The notes under the pieces: model-generated
Seen by the model: only the letters and a program-made list of their open reading frames with translations
The model's database searches: none
Told to the model about the DNA's origin: nothing
Shown: positions 33,071 to 45,132 of the stretch, in pieces
Numbering within the stretch: position 1 is the stretch's first letter
How the letters are laid out: each line of letters begins with the position of its first letter
Program-made: the position numbers and the translations under genes
Source of the DNA: Xenoacremonium recifei
Taxonomy: Eukaryota > Ascomycota > Sordariomycetes > Hypocreales > Nectriaceae
Reading direction: 5' to 3'
Assembly (NCBI GenBank): GCA_012184525.1
Contig: WOFQ01000018.1
Coordinates: forward strand, 605,368-669,367
Length of the DNA: 64,000 nucleotides

Positions 33071-33543
33071 GACTGTGACTTGATCAAACGTGTACGTCAG
33101 GTCTGCTTGATGAAGAATTGCGAACGCGAATGACACGGTCAAGTAAGTAGTAATATGGTGTTCGAAGCACGTGGGAAGACACACACCACGCTCGTGCCCT
33201 AGCCAGGCTGGCGTGAGACATTTTGGCACGACGGTTGGCGGTAGTTGACTCGAGACTTGCCTAAGGATAAGTCACTGTCTCTTGGTGACATTGTTTGGGC
33301 ATGGCGGGCTCGGAATGTGCCGTCGCGTCTTTGCAGTGGTATTGCCGTTTTGAATTTCCGAAGGCTGAATTGACACTCAAAGTGATGGAATAATAAACTG
33401 ACACCGCGTTTAGTCCTACTACATGGAATGCGAATCAGCCAGGTGGCAATTTTGTCTTGACTCGTAGAACCCCCGTATTAGAGAGCGCGTCAGGACTTCA
33501 GTGTCAAAATCTTTTTGAAACCTCCAAAATTCAACTCGCGAAA
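33071..33543. promoter_or_regulatory. bidirectional promoter of two cell-surface genes
   Basis: 473 nt separate the divergent starts of the mucin-like gene and the Cys-rich GPI-type gene. No specific operator was recognised; joint regulation is inferred from layout alone. Confidence 0.45.
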
Positions 33544-34304
33544 ATGAATCAAAGTACACGAAGTGATTCTTGCATTATGGCAGCTCTCTTTCTCATGCTT
33601 TCAGTAGCTTTGGCAGCATCAACGTCCCAAGATGGCCGCATCTTTACCTACCGAACAGCCACCATCACGCAATGCTTCGCGGGTCCTTCTCCAACACTCG
33701 AAATCAGTGACCCAACACCAACAATCATTCTGCCTGAAATCACAGGCGGTGTGATAACAATTCAATTGGAGGCGCCAAGTTGCGGCTGTGGTTGTCATAC
33801 TTGCGTCCACACTGTCGAGTACATGACAACCTACGATGCATTCTGCGACTCTGGCCTCTTTCCGCAGGCCTATGCCGTCACAGAAACGTATCGTGGCATG
33901 AGTGAAAAGCCCATTGTAGCCTCTACGTCTTTGCCAATGGGCTTTACTCGAGAGGTCCAAACTTGCACGACTTGTGGTCCAGAGCCTATCACAGCAACGA
34001 TCACGCGTCCTATCACAGGCTGCCCGTACATTAATGGAATTCCCAAGCCATTACCAACAACCACTGGCATCGGGGTAGGCAATGTCGAAACAGACAGCAC
34101 CCCTGGGCTGAACTCTTCGGGATCGCCACCCGCTTGTAAGTGCGCTTAGAACTTTGATGCAAGAGCAATGCTAATTCAGGTCAAGCACCTTCAATCCATC
34201 ATATCACAAGTTCTGCCACGAGATCAATAGTGCTCAAGACTATATTCTTCGTCATTTTGAGCTTCTTTACATCTCTTGGGTTGTCACAGTTCTTTCAGCT
34301 ATAA
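33544..34304 (+). CDS. small Cys-rich secreted protein with GPI-type tail
   Basis: Exons 33544..34135 and 34180..34304 give 238 aa. ATG 33544 opens a signal peptide (MAALFLMLSVALAAS follows a short polar start). The mature part holds Cys clusters APSCGCGCHTC and TCTTCGP and a Thr/Pro-rich stretch. Without splicing the frame ends soon after 34135, but a GTAAGT donor, GCTAAT branch and TTCAG acceptor remove 44 nt and add a hydrophobic end (IVLKTIFFVILSFFTSLGL), typical of a GPI-attachment signal. It is probably a plasma-membrane or wall-attached protein. It is divergent from the mucin-like gene. Confidence 0.75.
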
Positions 34305-37300
34305 CTTTAGATGCGCGTTTGGTTTATATTCTGATCAATGATGTGCGTCTAAAATGCACTCCAAACTTCGTTTCAAAACTCTGTCGTAGTATTCTACGTT
34401 GACGTGATCTTGTGAATGTTTTCTCGCTCTAGCCATGAATAAGACGCGCGACACACGCGAAATTCAAAGCGGCAAACACGAGCAGAACGATGGCGCAAGA
34501 CTAACTTAGATGGCTTCATATCACGCTACTGCGCCAGGGATTATGGAAGTCAAAGGAGAGGAGGTTGAAATCTAGACCCAGGAGAGCTTTGTCTCAAGGA
34601 TGTTCGGCACATTTCTGAGACATTGGTTGATCATGGGACTCCACGACCCAATGCTGGAGATCCTAACGGCATTAGCCCAAGGGTTAGGAATGAAAGCATG
34701 GCCCCAAGTAGGAGAAGGGCCTAAGACTTTACTCCATATGGGGCACAGTACATAAGCTTAACCTCCTTATCCGGTAGTTTAATGTGTTCGCACTTAATTC
34801 TCAATTCTGCCTTCCCATGACTCGCCGTTATCGTTCGATATGAAGTGCCACAAGGGATGCCGGCAGCTGTCAACGGTTTCGCTAAGGCCTAGCTAGCTTG
34901 CTTCAACCGGAAATCACGGCACCTCCCTTTCTAAAGATGCAACTCGACGCGACTTTCCCATGTGTTTCAATTCCTGTGCCTGACTAAGTCACCATCACCT
35001 ACGGTCTGTGGATGAGCACAATGGAGGGTCTTTCGCCCATCTTACTTCAATTTCCCGGTCGGTAAATTGCGCTTCAATGGTTTTGGTAAGGCTAGAAAAG
35101 TCAGTCAGCGTTGGGACCTTGAATCCATTCCATTTAATAATTTTCATGATAATGGCAACGCAATGCTAAGCATCACTACCAGACGCGTATTGACAACGTG
35201 TGAAGTAGAACGGCCTAGACTTCAGCAAATCGAGACTGTAGAGATGAATCGTATGCCGCGATAAACACCCAAAATCCAATGGCGTTAGGTCAATTATATC
35301 CCCAAAGAAGAAAAAAAAAATTAAGTACCAGTATAGGGTAGCTATGTCCCAGGGCGGGATCGCAGATACCTCAAGACGTCGTCAGATCAAGAGCAAAAGC
35401 AACATTAAGAATAACCCATAAATTAAAGAGACTATACCTTGAGAGTGGATGCTCGTATTAAGTTGCCGGCTTGATCGTGGTGAAGCGTTGAGTTATTGTG
35501 CCCAGCAAGTTCTGGTAGGTAAAACACGCATTGGCATAAAATCGTGGAAAAGCGAAAGGTAAATCTGTTACGATGCCTGCGATTCGAGCTTAGACGAGCG
35601 CACAGCTGGAGAATCTGACCCGCTATAGAGCGAAGCTTGGGCAATTCTTGGCAGCGATACTGAAGGGAAGGCTTCATGTGGAGGTACGAATCTGCTAAGT
35701 GAGACGTCGGAGCTTCCGGGACACGTGAAACTTGGCATCATTCTTTGAAGCCTTATCAATCCCGAGCGCTCATGCTTCTCATGAACTAGAGACAGTAATG
35801 CGTATGAGAGAGACGGCCGACCTCTGAAGTATGATGCCGTCGATATTTTGACTCTCAATTGAGCATTGCATTTGCGCATTTCCACGATTGCAATGACAAA
35901 ACAACATTAAGGTACCGCGACAAATACGTCGTGCAAGCGTTGCTGGCTTCTAGAAGATCATCTCGCATTCTAGCGCGTGACCTGCCGAAGATCCTTCTAA
36001 CCCTTGCTTGGGGACATTTGCTTACTGTAGGTGAGCTTCTTCGTACGTGCATCCAATCGCCATTTCCATTGTCACATTTTTCATCACAAGCTTCGTAGGA
36101 GTCCTCATGGGTAATGATCGGAGTGTACGACGAATGGTGTCATGGCCAAGACGAGGATCCTCCCTTAGGAAGGCATGTAATCTGACGGACCCAAGGAAGT
36201 ACGCGTAAACTTTGCTAATTTGTGAGTCGACATGAGTAAAGCCTCTTGCAACACGCACGTTATAACAAGCTTATCCAATAAGGTTTTCTTTTCGGGCTAA
36301 GACTTTAATCAACCATCAACTGGGCGAACATGAAGAAGTAAAGCCGGAAGAGGCAGGTGCCCGACCGAGGTGATGCGTTGTCTAGAAACGCATCGCTCGC
36401 CAAGCACAAGGACGAGAGTAACGCGGGACCTGTCAGGCTTGGCCTTTGCCGAGCCGGAGTCAGCACTCTTTTGGGGGAGGCGAAACGAGGGTGATGATGA
36501 AGATGGCGTCGTTGGGGGCCAACCAGGCGAGGCACTGCTATCGTTGCGAGTGGGGAGGGGATGTCATAAGAGGCGATCGAAGGGGAACCGAAGTTGACAG
36601 GATGAACAAATGATTCGAGTAACGGCGACTTTTTGGTTGTGCGTATCTTTGCCAAGGTGCGTTTGCCAAGGTGCCAAGTCAAGAGGGGCATTCCTTGGTG
36701 TTGGTACTGATACAGAATCACGAGAGAACCGAACAGCAGACTCTTGGGGTACGAATCGAAACGGTACGGTGACTGGAATTGTCAGAACATGGCAAGTCTA
36801 GGAAATTGTGACGCGCGGGAAGCCATGCTTCCAGTTTGGGTAAGACAGAATATGAGTCGGGGCAGGTTGACCTGTGTGGCTTATTGTGCACGGAGTCAGC
36901 CGTGTTTTGCGCGGGATTCTTGGGGTAGGTCCCGGAGCGCCTCGTGCCCGCGGGAATCGTCAGACGGGATGCGGCAGCGGCATGTGTGAAGGAAAGGCAT
37001 CCTGCATCCATTCAAACCTCGCCGTTTGTGATTGCTTCGTCTTTCTGCGTCAATGCGCTGCAAGCCACAACTGGCCATCCGTGAAGACTAGCTAGTCGGC
37101 GACGGACAGAAAAGCAAAGTGTCGAAAAGACGCCGAGCTGGACCGGGTTTATTGTCTCGCGTCCGCGTGTAGATGGGCTTGGGTTGCCGTTGCATCCTGG
37201 CGGTAGGATCTGCGCTGCCGCAATGATATTAGATAATTGATCGATTGAGACAGGGAATCAGTGGCCAGGAGCGAGGCCTTACCGTCCCATCTCATCCATG

Positions 37301-38724
37301 GCTCTTTGTTTGCTGCACTCCCGCTCGACAGATGTGTGCTCACGAGTCACTTGTCTGGCCGGCGGCCTGCTGTTTGCAAGGATTGACGTGCAAGGATTGA
37401 CGTGCAAGGTTCCTCGCTTGTGCCCCAACTTCGGAGTCATGGCGAGGAGGCTGGCCAAGTAGCAAGTACATGAGACGAGAGGAGATTAGGTGAACGGGAT
37501 GAGGAGACGGGAGGCAACAAGCGGAAGAGGAATTGGAGCGGGAAAACGGAGTTCAGGAAGGAGGAAGGAAGCAAGGACAGGGCAGCTTCCGCCTCTCGAG
37601 CCCACCACTTTCAACGGCACACCTTAAAATGGGATCGCCAGGTGGCTGCAGCGGTATGACGGCGCCCCGCCTGGGGAGAAGCCGCTAATGTCCGCCTAAT
37701 GCCCCCTGTAAAGCTCCATCCCGCTTCCCCTGTCGGCAGAGCGACCTGAAGTACCGGTACCTGTGCCAGACGCAAGTGGCTTTCCCCAACTGCAATGCAT
37801 CGAAGCGTCGTTCGTGCGAGCTTCGAGACGCTGCCATGTCAGGATTATGAGAGGTCCCTGAAACTGTTGCCGATGTTTTCCTTGCCCCCAAGTCACGGTG
37901 CGCTCCTGCCATGTCTGAATCAACCCGACTGGCTGAGGCAACAGCGACTCAGAGGAGGAGGAAATGGCAGGCACGGGCACCGCGGGACTGGCTCCTGCCG
38001 CCTTCACCTGCAACCTGACCTCCTCAACCTCGTCCTGTCCAGGCGGATTTCTCACCAACAACAACAGACCGTCCAGAACCACAACCACCTCCCTTGGCTC
38101 GCGGAGCATCAGAGGCTCGGTTCTTGGCGCAAAATCGACCTCCCCCATCCATCCAAGTCTGCCCGCCATCGTCCCCTCTTCGTTCGCCTCCTCGAAGTCT
38201 TGGCCCGTTCCTCGTCGCTCTCCCCGTCGGATCACCTTCTCCCCATATCTCCCTAGCTGGACACCCTCGTTGGTTGCCGTCCCCACCCTCCCCTCCTTGC
38301 AAGGACCAGTCTTTCCTTGCTTCTTGGGTTCTAGAAGGGTGCTTGCGAAGCGTCCGAGCATCTCTCCGTCACTCGACGATAACCCGCAGTGCGACCTCAC
38401 GAGCCTCCACACGACAATTCACTGGAGATCGCCCTCTATTCCTATCGTTGTTGGCCAACCTGCCTCGGACCCCCTCAGTGCTTAAAAGAAGGTCCTTGTC
38501 CCTCGTCCTCTCCCTCCTCGTCACCCCTTCATCCCCTCATTGTTCAACGTCTTCTCCTCAAGAAGGCCTTGGCGTCTTCTGCACTTCCTTTCTTTCTACT
38601 GAAGTCACTCTTCCATCTGCCAAGACACGCTCTTCCTTCGGCGTCTCCTTTGCACCTCGTTCCATCTCAACATACCTAGCCACCCATCAAACACGACAAC
38701 CACTCCGGCATAAGGTAGCCCACC
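34305..38724. other. 4.4-kb gene-free interval upstream of the permease
   Basis: No open frame on either strand shows domain or signal-peptide character. From about 37960 the plus strand becomes pyrimidine-rich up to the permease ATG, as in long fungal leaders, and contains several upstream ATGs. The rest is featureless apart from short direct repeats. A fast-evolving or non-coding gene could be missed. Confidence 0.45.
37375..37409. repeat. 14-bp tandem repeat containing TGACG
   Basis: Two and a half copies of TGCAAGGATTGACG; each junction creates TGACGT, a CREB/ATF-like half site. It lies 1.3 kb upstream of the permease ATG. Confidence 0.7.
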
Positions 38725-40784
38725 ATGGCCGCCAAGGAAGATTCTGGGCTCGATAGCCCAACCAATGTCGGTGCGGAAAAGGGCGTTCAAGCTGTCGACT
38801 CCGACCATGGTGCTCACCACGAGCTTGGCACTGTCGAGGGCGGCTTGTCCTACAAGAAGGAAAGCTTCATGACCCGCAACGGTCTCAACTGGGAGTCCTT
38901 CAAGCCGCGAGACTATGGCGAAGGTCTCGTGGAGCTCGACCGCAAGATGAAGCCTCGCCATCTGCACATGATTGCCATTGGCGGTTCCATTGGCGCTGGT
39001 TTCTTCGTCGGCTCCGGTTCTGCCCTCAGCAAAGGTGTAAGTGTCTCTTTGAAACCTCTTGACCAAGCTTTCACAAGGCTTGTGTTCCTGTGCATCACTA
39101 GAACTTTGGCGGCAGCCGTTGGGGAGGCGTCGCCTTGGCGGTGGCCCGTTCCCGTGTGCTCGCCATGTGCAGAAGCCGTCTGCTGTGGAATTGTGGCTGA
39201 TCGTAAACTCAACAGGGACCTGGCTCGCTCTTCATCGACTTTCTGATTATCGGTATTATGATGTTCAACGTTGGTAAGCAATAAGTCCTGAGCCTGGAAA
39301 TGCGCCGAGTCTTGATATTAGAAAGCTGACAATGATACCTACGCAGTCTTCGCTCTTGGTGAACTCGCCGTCATGTTTCCCGTCTCTGGTGGTTTCTATA
39401 CCTATTCGACTCGCTTCATTGATCCCTCTTGGGGTTTCGCCATGGGCTGGAACTATGTCTTCCAATGGGCTGCTGTCCTGCCTCTCGAGCTTACTGTTTG
39501 CGCCATCACCATCGGATATTGGAACGATAGCATATCACCAGGTGTCTGGATCACTGTCTTCCTCGTTGCCATCATCATCGTCAATGTGTTCGGCGCTCTG
39601 GGATACGCCGAGGAAGAGTTTTGGTCCTCTGTTTTTAAGCTGGCGGCTACAATCATCTTCATGATTATTGCACTCGTTCTCGTCTGCGGTGGTGGTCCTT
39701 CCAGCGGCCGATATGATCATTATTGGGGTGCCAGATACTGGTATGGCGACCCTGGTGCGTTCAAGAATGGTTTCAAGGGATTCTGCTCTGTGTTTGTCAC
39801 AGCTGCATTCTCCTTTTCCGGCACTGAGCTGGTCGGTTTGGCCGCTGCTGAGTCGCGCAACCCTGCCAAGTCCCTGCCTGGTGCAATCAAGCAAGTCTTC
39901 TGGCGAATTACCGTCTTCTATATCCTGGGTCTCTTCTTCGTTGGTCTCCTCATTAATGCCAACGATGAACGCCTGCTTTCAGACAACGCATATGCTGATG
40001 CTAAGGCGTCTCCCTTCGTCCTCGTCGGCAAGTATGCTGGCCTTACGGGCTTCGACGATTTCATGAATGTTGTTATTCTGGTATCGGTCCTATCAATCGG
40101 TGTGTCAGCCGTTTACGGCGGCTCTCGAACGTTGACTGCGCTGTCTCAACAAGGCTACGCCCCTAAGATCTTCAGCTATGTAGACCGCAGTGGTCGACCC
40201 CTTGTCTCCGTCATTACTATCATTGCCTTCGGCTTCTTGGCCTATGTCAACCTGAACGCCGATGGCCCGACCGTCTTCGACTGGCTCCTGGCATTGTCTG
40301 GTCTTGCCGCACTCTTCACTTGGGGATCGATTTGTCTCGCGCATATCCGATTCCGTCAGGCCTGGGCTTATCATGGACACAGTCTGGATGAGATCCCTTT
40401 CCATGCTGTTGGAGGCGTTTACGGCTCGTACCTCGGCCTCTTCCTGAATGTCATTGTTCTCCTGGCACAAGTAAGTGATTTTGTCTCGGAGGCTTTTACT
40501 CACTGGTGCTAACAGCTCTCTAGTTTTACACTGCTATCGTTGCTCCTCCCGGAGAATCCGGCATGGGAACAGCTGAAGGCTTCTTCAAGCAATACCTCGC
40601 CCTGCCTGTCGTTCTCTTGTTCTGGTTCATCGGATACTTCTGGAAGGGTACGGGCTGGCTCAAGGTCTCCCAAATGGATGTCGATACTGGTCGTCGCGAG
40701 CATGACTGGGACGAGATCAACGCCTATCGCGAGAAGATCGCAAGCTGGCCGACTTGGCGTCGCATGCTCCACAAGATCATGTAG
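38725..40784 (+). CDS. amino-acid permease (APC superfamily, fungal YAT type)
   Basis: Exons 38725..39036, 39216..39273, 39347..40470 and 40524..40784 give 584 aa. A polar N-terminal cytosolic tail of about 75 residues precedes LDRKMKPRHLHMIAIGGSIGAGFFVGSG, the conserved first membrane helix region of yeast-type permeases. The short second exon completes helix 2 (GPGSLFIDFLIIGIMMFNV) and joins to VFALGELAVMFPVSGGFYTY. Further blocks are FSFSGTELVGLAAAESRNP (helix 6 substrate region) and VSAVYGGSRTLTALSQQGYAPK; twelve hydrophobic segments can be counted. It should import amino acids by proton symport at the plasma membrane. Specificity cannot be told from sequence. The final exon ends in a charged tail (DWDEINAYREKI). 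Confidence 0.93.
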
Positions 40785-42655
40785 AAGTTCTACATCATGG
40801 AGCCCCTGACTCTTCGATGATGGACTTGAACATTCTAACTGGACATTTGAAATGTGATGCAATTTTCTCTGGGTGGTAAATCGGTGCAAGACGAACAGTG
40901 GAAGAACTTGTTGAAACTGTTGTCGCCATAGTTTCATGTATTACGTTCTATCTACAAGATACCAAGTTCTCTAGTTTGCTTTACGAAGAAATGAAACCGA
41001 AGTTGTCTACACTCGAGTGCCTTGATTCTATATCCTGCTGGCCCGTGAACTGTTTCGCACCATTCCCGCTTGGAATGTCTCTTGCTTACGCTGAACGAGA
41101 GACTGATGAGAAGCTGCTGAACGCAAATTTGGTATTTACTCCTCCGTCTACGTAGTATGGGAGAATGGCTCCCCATGTCCCCATAATCAGTCTACCAGTA
41201 TGGCAGGAAATGTGGAGGAGACCAGCATATCTGGGGTGATGACCGCGGGGAATGCTGACCGCGGAGACGAGCGGGAAAGGCAGAGAAATAAGGAGATAGA
41301 CTTAGGATCGGCTACGGAAGGGATACCCAAGTAGGCAGCTGGAAATAGATTCTGGAGTAAGTTTAAATCAAAACTAGGTAGATAAGATCGCTTTAATCGG
41401 CGGAGCGAGCATAGGCCAGAGAGCAGAGAAGAACACGAGAGTGGTAGCTGTCTCCAACCTGGCTCGAGAAAGTTGGAGCAGAAAACGCTTGAAACACTCT
41501 GAATTGCTGCGGGCAAAGACGCCGGGCCTCTGGAGATTGGATAACATCTTTTGAATCATTCGATCTATTCTTGATCTGACATGAAAAGGAAACTGGCCAT
41601 TGCTTTCTTGGCGAAAGCGTAATCACATTAATTGTACGTATTTCTTACCTCACAGGAATTGGAGCCAAGTGCGGGGATCAAGGGAGTTTAGGTAAGAGAT
41701 ATTGCTTCAATGCGGGGAAGTTGGGGATGCGGAGAAGGCCAAGGAGAGTTCAGTATGAGATCTCGGACAATACATGCAGTAGGAAAGCTGCATTTGTTTG
41801 TTCTATTTCTACCAAGGATTTTTGAGAGTTCATTTGTTTAGCCTCGAGCACGCTGATGACAGTCATTTCTCTTGTGGTTGGATGTTGGTGAAGCTACAGC
41901 GCCACCCCGTAATAATAGAGGAGATATTTGGGACATTTCCCTGCCCCATTTCAACTCCCTGTAGACGCAAGGTCTCATTCCCTGTCTTAGTCTCTTTCGA
42001 GTTCAAAGATGCAAAAAAGCGAAGCTATTCCCAGCTCGGATAATAGCCCTCAACTCCACCGGACGAGACCCATCGCGAATGAAGCCGACGAGGATGTCGT
42101 GCGCGGCATTAAATACGAAGTACCAGTACTTGGCTGGAGAAAAAGGGGGGAGACGGAGCTAAGGCATGGAAACCTCCCTAGCTACCCTTCTAGAAGCCGT
42201 TCGCTTCCCCTCAGATCCTAGAATAATCGCCGCACGATTGAACGACATCTCAGACTTGGTGGAGATGATGGAGACGGTGAGATCTATTACATAACTGTAT
42301 GGAGCCATTCTGGCATTCTGGCACAGAACTTGCTAGTATATACGCATGGAATGGTTGGCTATTTTTCCCCGGACAAGAGGAAAAAGATTCAGCCGTAACA
42401 AGCCGCGGGTCGTGCCTTGTTTGATCCCGTGGATTGGTCGATCTGGGGTCCGGGGAAGGTGGGAAAGCCGAGATGCTCGGCAGAACAGGATGTGTCTCTA
42501 GTTGAAAAGTCGTCTACTGGGTTTATGGAATTTCTGTCATGTTGACGGCTTTCGAAGCGGACTCGCGCGAGATGAGAAGCGAACCAGGGCAAACGTAGGC
42601 TGTGCAAGCCAGCAATAGCATTCTATTTTGGATAATACTCTCGTGCAACTAACTT
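40785..42655. other. gene-free interval (about 1.9 kb)
   Basis: Between the ends of the permease and amidohydrolase genes. Open frames are short and unrecognised; nothing else is visible. Confidence 0.45.
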
Positions 42656-43693
42656 CTACCGGGCGTTGTTGTGACTTCTTGACGCAAGCAAAAATTGTGG
42701 TTCAAGCGAATTCGCCGAAGCCTTAATACCCAGGAGGTTTTCTGCATTCTTATGAGCGATCATTTCAAGCTCCTCCTCGTTGACAAGTCCGCTCTTCTCC
42801 AAGTCTTCAAACCACTTGAGCCCCTCCTCATTTGTCGTGAAGGGATAGTCGATGCTGTACATGATCCGCTCGATTTTGGTGTTGCTTAAGATGCAACGCA
42901 TTGGATCGAGACTCCAGGCTCCAGAAGTAGTGATCCATATATTCTCATCCCAGACTTGCTGAAAGGGGCGTTCCCTTCTGCCCATGACAAACTCCTGGTT
43001 GCAGATTCGTTGGAGCATAAAGGGCATCATTTCGCCAAAGTGTCCGATGATGATCTTCAGCTTTGGGAACCGATCAAATACACCCGCTGCATGAAGTCGA
43101 AGGACGTGAAGGCCAACTTCGCTGTGCCATCCCCATCCTGCACCTCCGATAACATATGTGGCACGCGTAGAGTAATTGCCCTGATAAGACTGCCGGGACA
43201 TCGCTTCGCTAGGCCACGAGGGATGCAGATAGATGGGAACATCCAATTCCTGCGCCTTACTCCAGAGGACGTCGTACTCATCGCCGTCACAATATCCTGT
43301 CTGGGTCTTTTGTTCGACAAGCGCTCCAACAAAGCCCAAGCTTTTGACGGATCGTTCAAGCTCGGCAGCTGCAGCCTTGGGATACGCCATCGGGAGGACG
43401 GCGAATCCAGCGAAGCGCTTGATTGTTTCATCAGATTTCTTTATTTCGACGGATAGTTGATCATTGCCGGCAATGCAGACTTCAGGTGACAGATCATCCG
43501 ATGCGCAATGTGAAATAACTTGGAGTGAGACTTTTCCCTTGTTCATATCACTGAGGCGTAAGTCGCCAGCGTCCATGAGCCGCTCAATTGCTCCAGGCCA
43601 TTCTACAATGCCAGCCTTCATCGAATTCTCGAAGGCGTCGAAGACAGCCTTGGAATACCAATGTTCCTCGAGCGCGATAAGTGGAGGCGTCAT
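42656..43693 (-). CDS. amidohydrolase_2-family enzyme (ACMSD / resorcylate decarboxylase type)
   Basis: Single exon of 345 aa. The first beta strand has ALEEHW, giving the Glu-x-His metal site of the non-oxidative decarboxylase branch. VPIYLHPSWP carries the next metal His, LKIIIGHFGEMMPF the following His with the Glu beside it, and IMYSIDYPF the catalytic/metal Asp. These are the hallmarks of the family containing gamma-resorcylate and 2,3-dihydroxybenzoate decarboxylases, Zn- or Mn-dependent enzymes that remove CO2 from hydroxybenzoates. The neighbour across a 507-nt divergent promoter is an SDR, so a short aromatic-acid route is plausible. Substrate is inferred only at family level. Confidence 0.87.
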   Translation of the reverse strand: MTPPLIALEEHWYSKAVFDAFENSMKAGIVEWPGAIERLMDAGDLRLSDMNKGKVSLQVISHCASDDLSPEVCIAGNDQLSVEIKKSDETIKRFAGFAVLPMAYPKAAAAELERSVKSLGFVGALVEQKTQTGYCDGDEYDVLWSKAQELDVPIYLHPSWPSEAMSRQSYQGNYSTRATYVIGGAGWGWHSEVGLHVLRLHAAGVFDRFPKLKIIIGHFGEMMPFMLQRICNQEFVMGRRERPFQQVWDENIWITTSGAWSLDPMRCILSNTKIERIMYSIDYPFTTNEEGLKWFEDLEKSGLVNEEELEMIAHKNAENLLGIKASANSLEPQFLLASRSHNNAR

Positions 43694-44200
43694 CTTTGAA
43701 GATTGGGAATATACAATGTTTTGTTCAGAAAAATGTCAAGCACAATGGGTACAACTCCTACGGCAAGACCAGGAGCACGCTTCCAGTCCTCAACCCCAGT
43801 GGGCGTTTTATAAACGATTGTCCGAACAATAATAGCAGAGAAAACATTTCTCCGTCTCGGAGTTTCGTTTTGCCCGTTAGGACTAGGAATCCTGATCCTT
43901 TGTGGGGATTACAATGGCGCCCGGCGAAACTATTTCCTAATGCGTTCGGCAATTCATGTTTTACGGGCATCGTACACAACGAAAATCCATAGCCCCTGAC
44001 CTGCCTCCGCAAACGAGATCAAAGGTGGCCGGCAATCAGTGCCACTCATACGCAATACACCGAGACTATCGCGGATAAGTCGGAGGTGTTCAAGGAGAAT
44101 TGAGGATAAAATGTGCCGCTTGTTCCTGGGCCCTGGTAGAAGACATAATGAGTCTAAGCTACAGATTCGAAAAACAGTGATCCCTCATCTCAGCCCCAAC
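43694..44200. promoter_or_regulatory. divergent promoter of amidohydrolase and SDR genes
   Basis: 507 nt between the two starts. No clear inverted CGG site like those of the right-hand cluster. Shared control is inferred from arrangement. Confidence 0.4.
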
Positions 44201-45132
44201 ATGTCTGCGCCCGTCGGAATTGTCACTGGAGGATCCTCGGGAATTGGCCTGGCTCTCGTCCAGCACCTCGTCACGTTAAAATGGAGGGTAGTCATCGCCG
44301 ACCTGAATCCACCACTAGAATCCATCGCAGACACTCTATTTATCAAAACGGATATATCGTCATGGGACCAGCAAGCCGATTTGTTTGAGAAGTCCTATGC
44401 ATGGGGAAAACGCCTGGACTTTGTCGCGCTGAATGCTGCTATCGACGATCGAGATGACATTTTCAGCTCACTCTCACACGACATAACGAAGCCACCCAAG
44501 GAGCCCAACACCAAGGTGTTTTCCGTGAACGTGTTTGGAACGTGAGTAAACAATGGATTATTCTTCTCACATTCTTACGTGTATGCAGGTACTACGGCAT
44601 CAAGCTTGCTGCACACTATATGACACTTCCCAGTCAGGAAGCGGGCAAGCCCAAGACGGGAGGCAAGATCGTGCTCACAGCCTCGGGAGGTGGTTTGTTT
44701 CCCATACCACCTCTTCCACAGTACACAGCCTCCAAGCATGCTCTAGTCGGTCTTACGCGGGCTCTCGCAGGAGGCAGGGCAGCCGCCACTGAAAATGTGC
44801 GCATCAACGCAGTCTGTCCCGCCATCGTGAAGACAACTGGCCTGCCATTGAGCCTTGTGGAGAAGTTGCCCGCAGATCAATTCACTCCCATGAGCACGAT
44901 CATGCGATGCTTCGATGCTGTAGGCGATCTGGAAAATGTGGCAAACGAAGACTGGGTAGAGCAAGGCCGTACAGGGGAAACTGTAGAGGGAAATGGTGAC
45001 GAACTGATCTGGCATTATCCCATGACGAAGCCGGCCGGAGAAGGTGGTACTTTCGACAGGAAGAAAGGAGTCATGATTGTGGCTCAAGCCTATGAAGAGA
45101 AGAAGCGCCAAGCAATTGCTAGAGGGGATTAG
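44201..45132 (+). CDS. short-chain dehydrogenase/reductase
   Basis: Exons 44201..44541 and 44589..45132 join (AC|G) to 294 aa. The cofactor loop TGGSSGIG is at residues 9-16; ADLNPP at the end of beta 2, with Asp, favours NAD(H). LNAAID replaces the usual NNAG, the catalytic Ser is in VLTASGGG, and Y-x3-K is in QYTASKHAL. INAVCPAIVKT is the post-catalytic block. It resembles 15-hydroxyprostaglandin-dehydrogenase-like fungal SDRs with an extended C-terminus. It is transcribed divergently from the amidohydrolase and could act before or after it. Confidence 0.88.

Noticed and set aside
37964..38485. 173-aa plus-strand open frame upstream of the permease
   Set aside because: Lies in the pyrimidine-rich leader, is Ser/Pro/Thr-rich from composition alone and overlaps other open frames.
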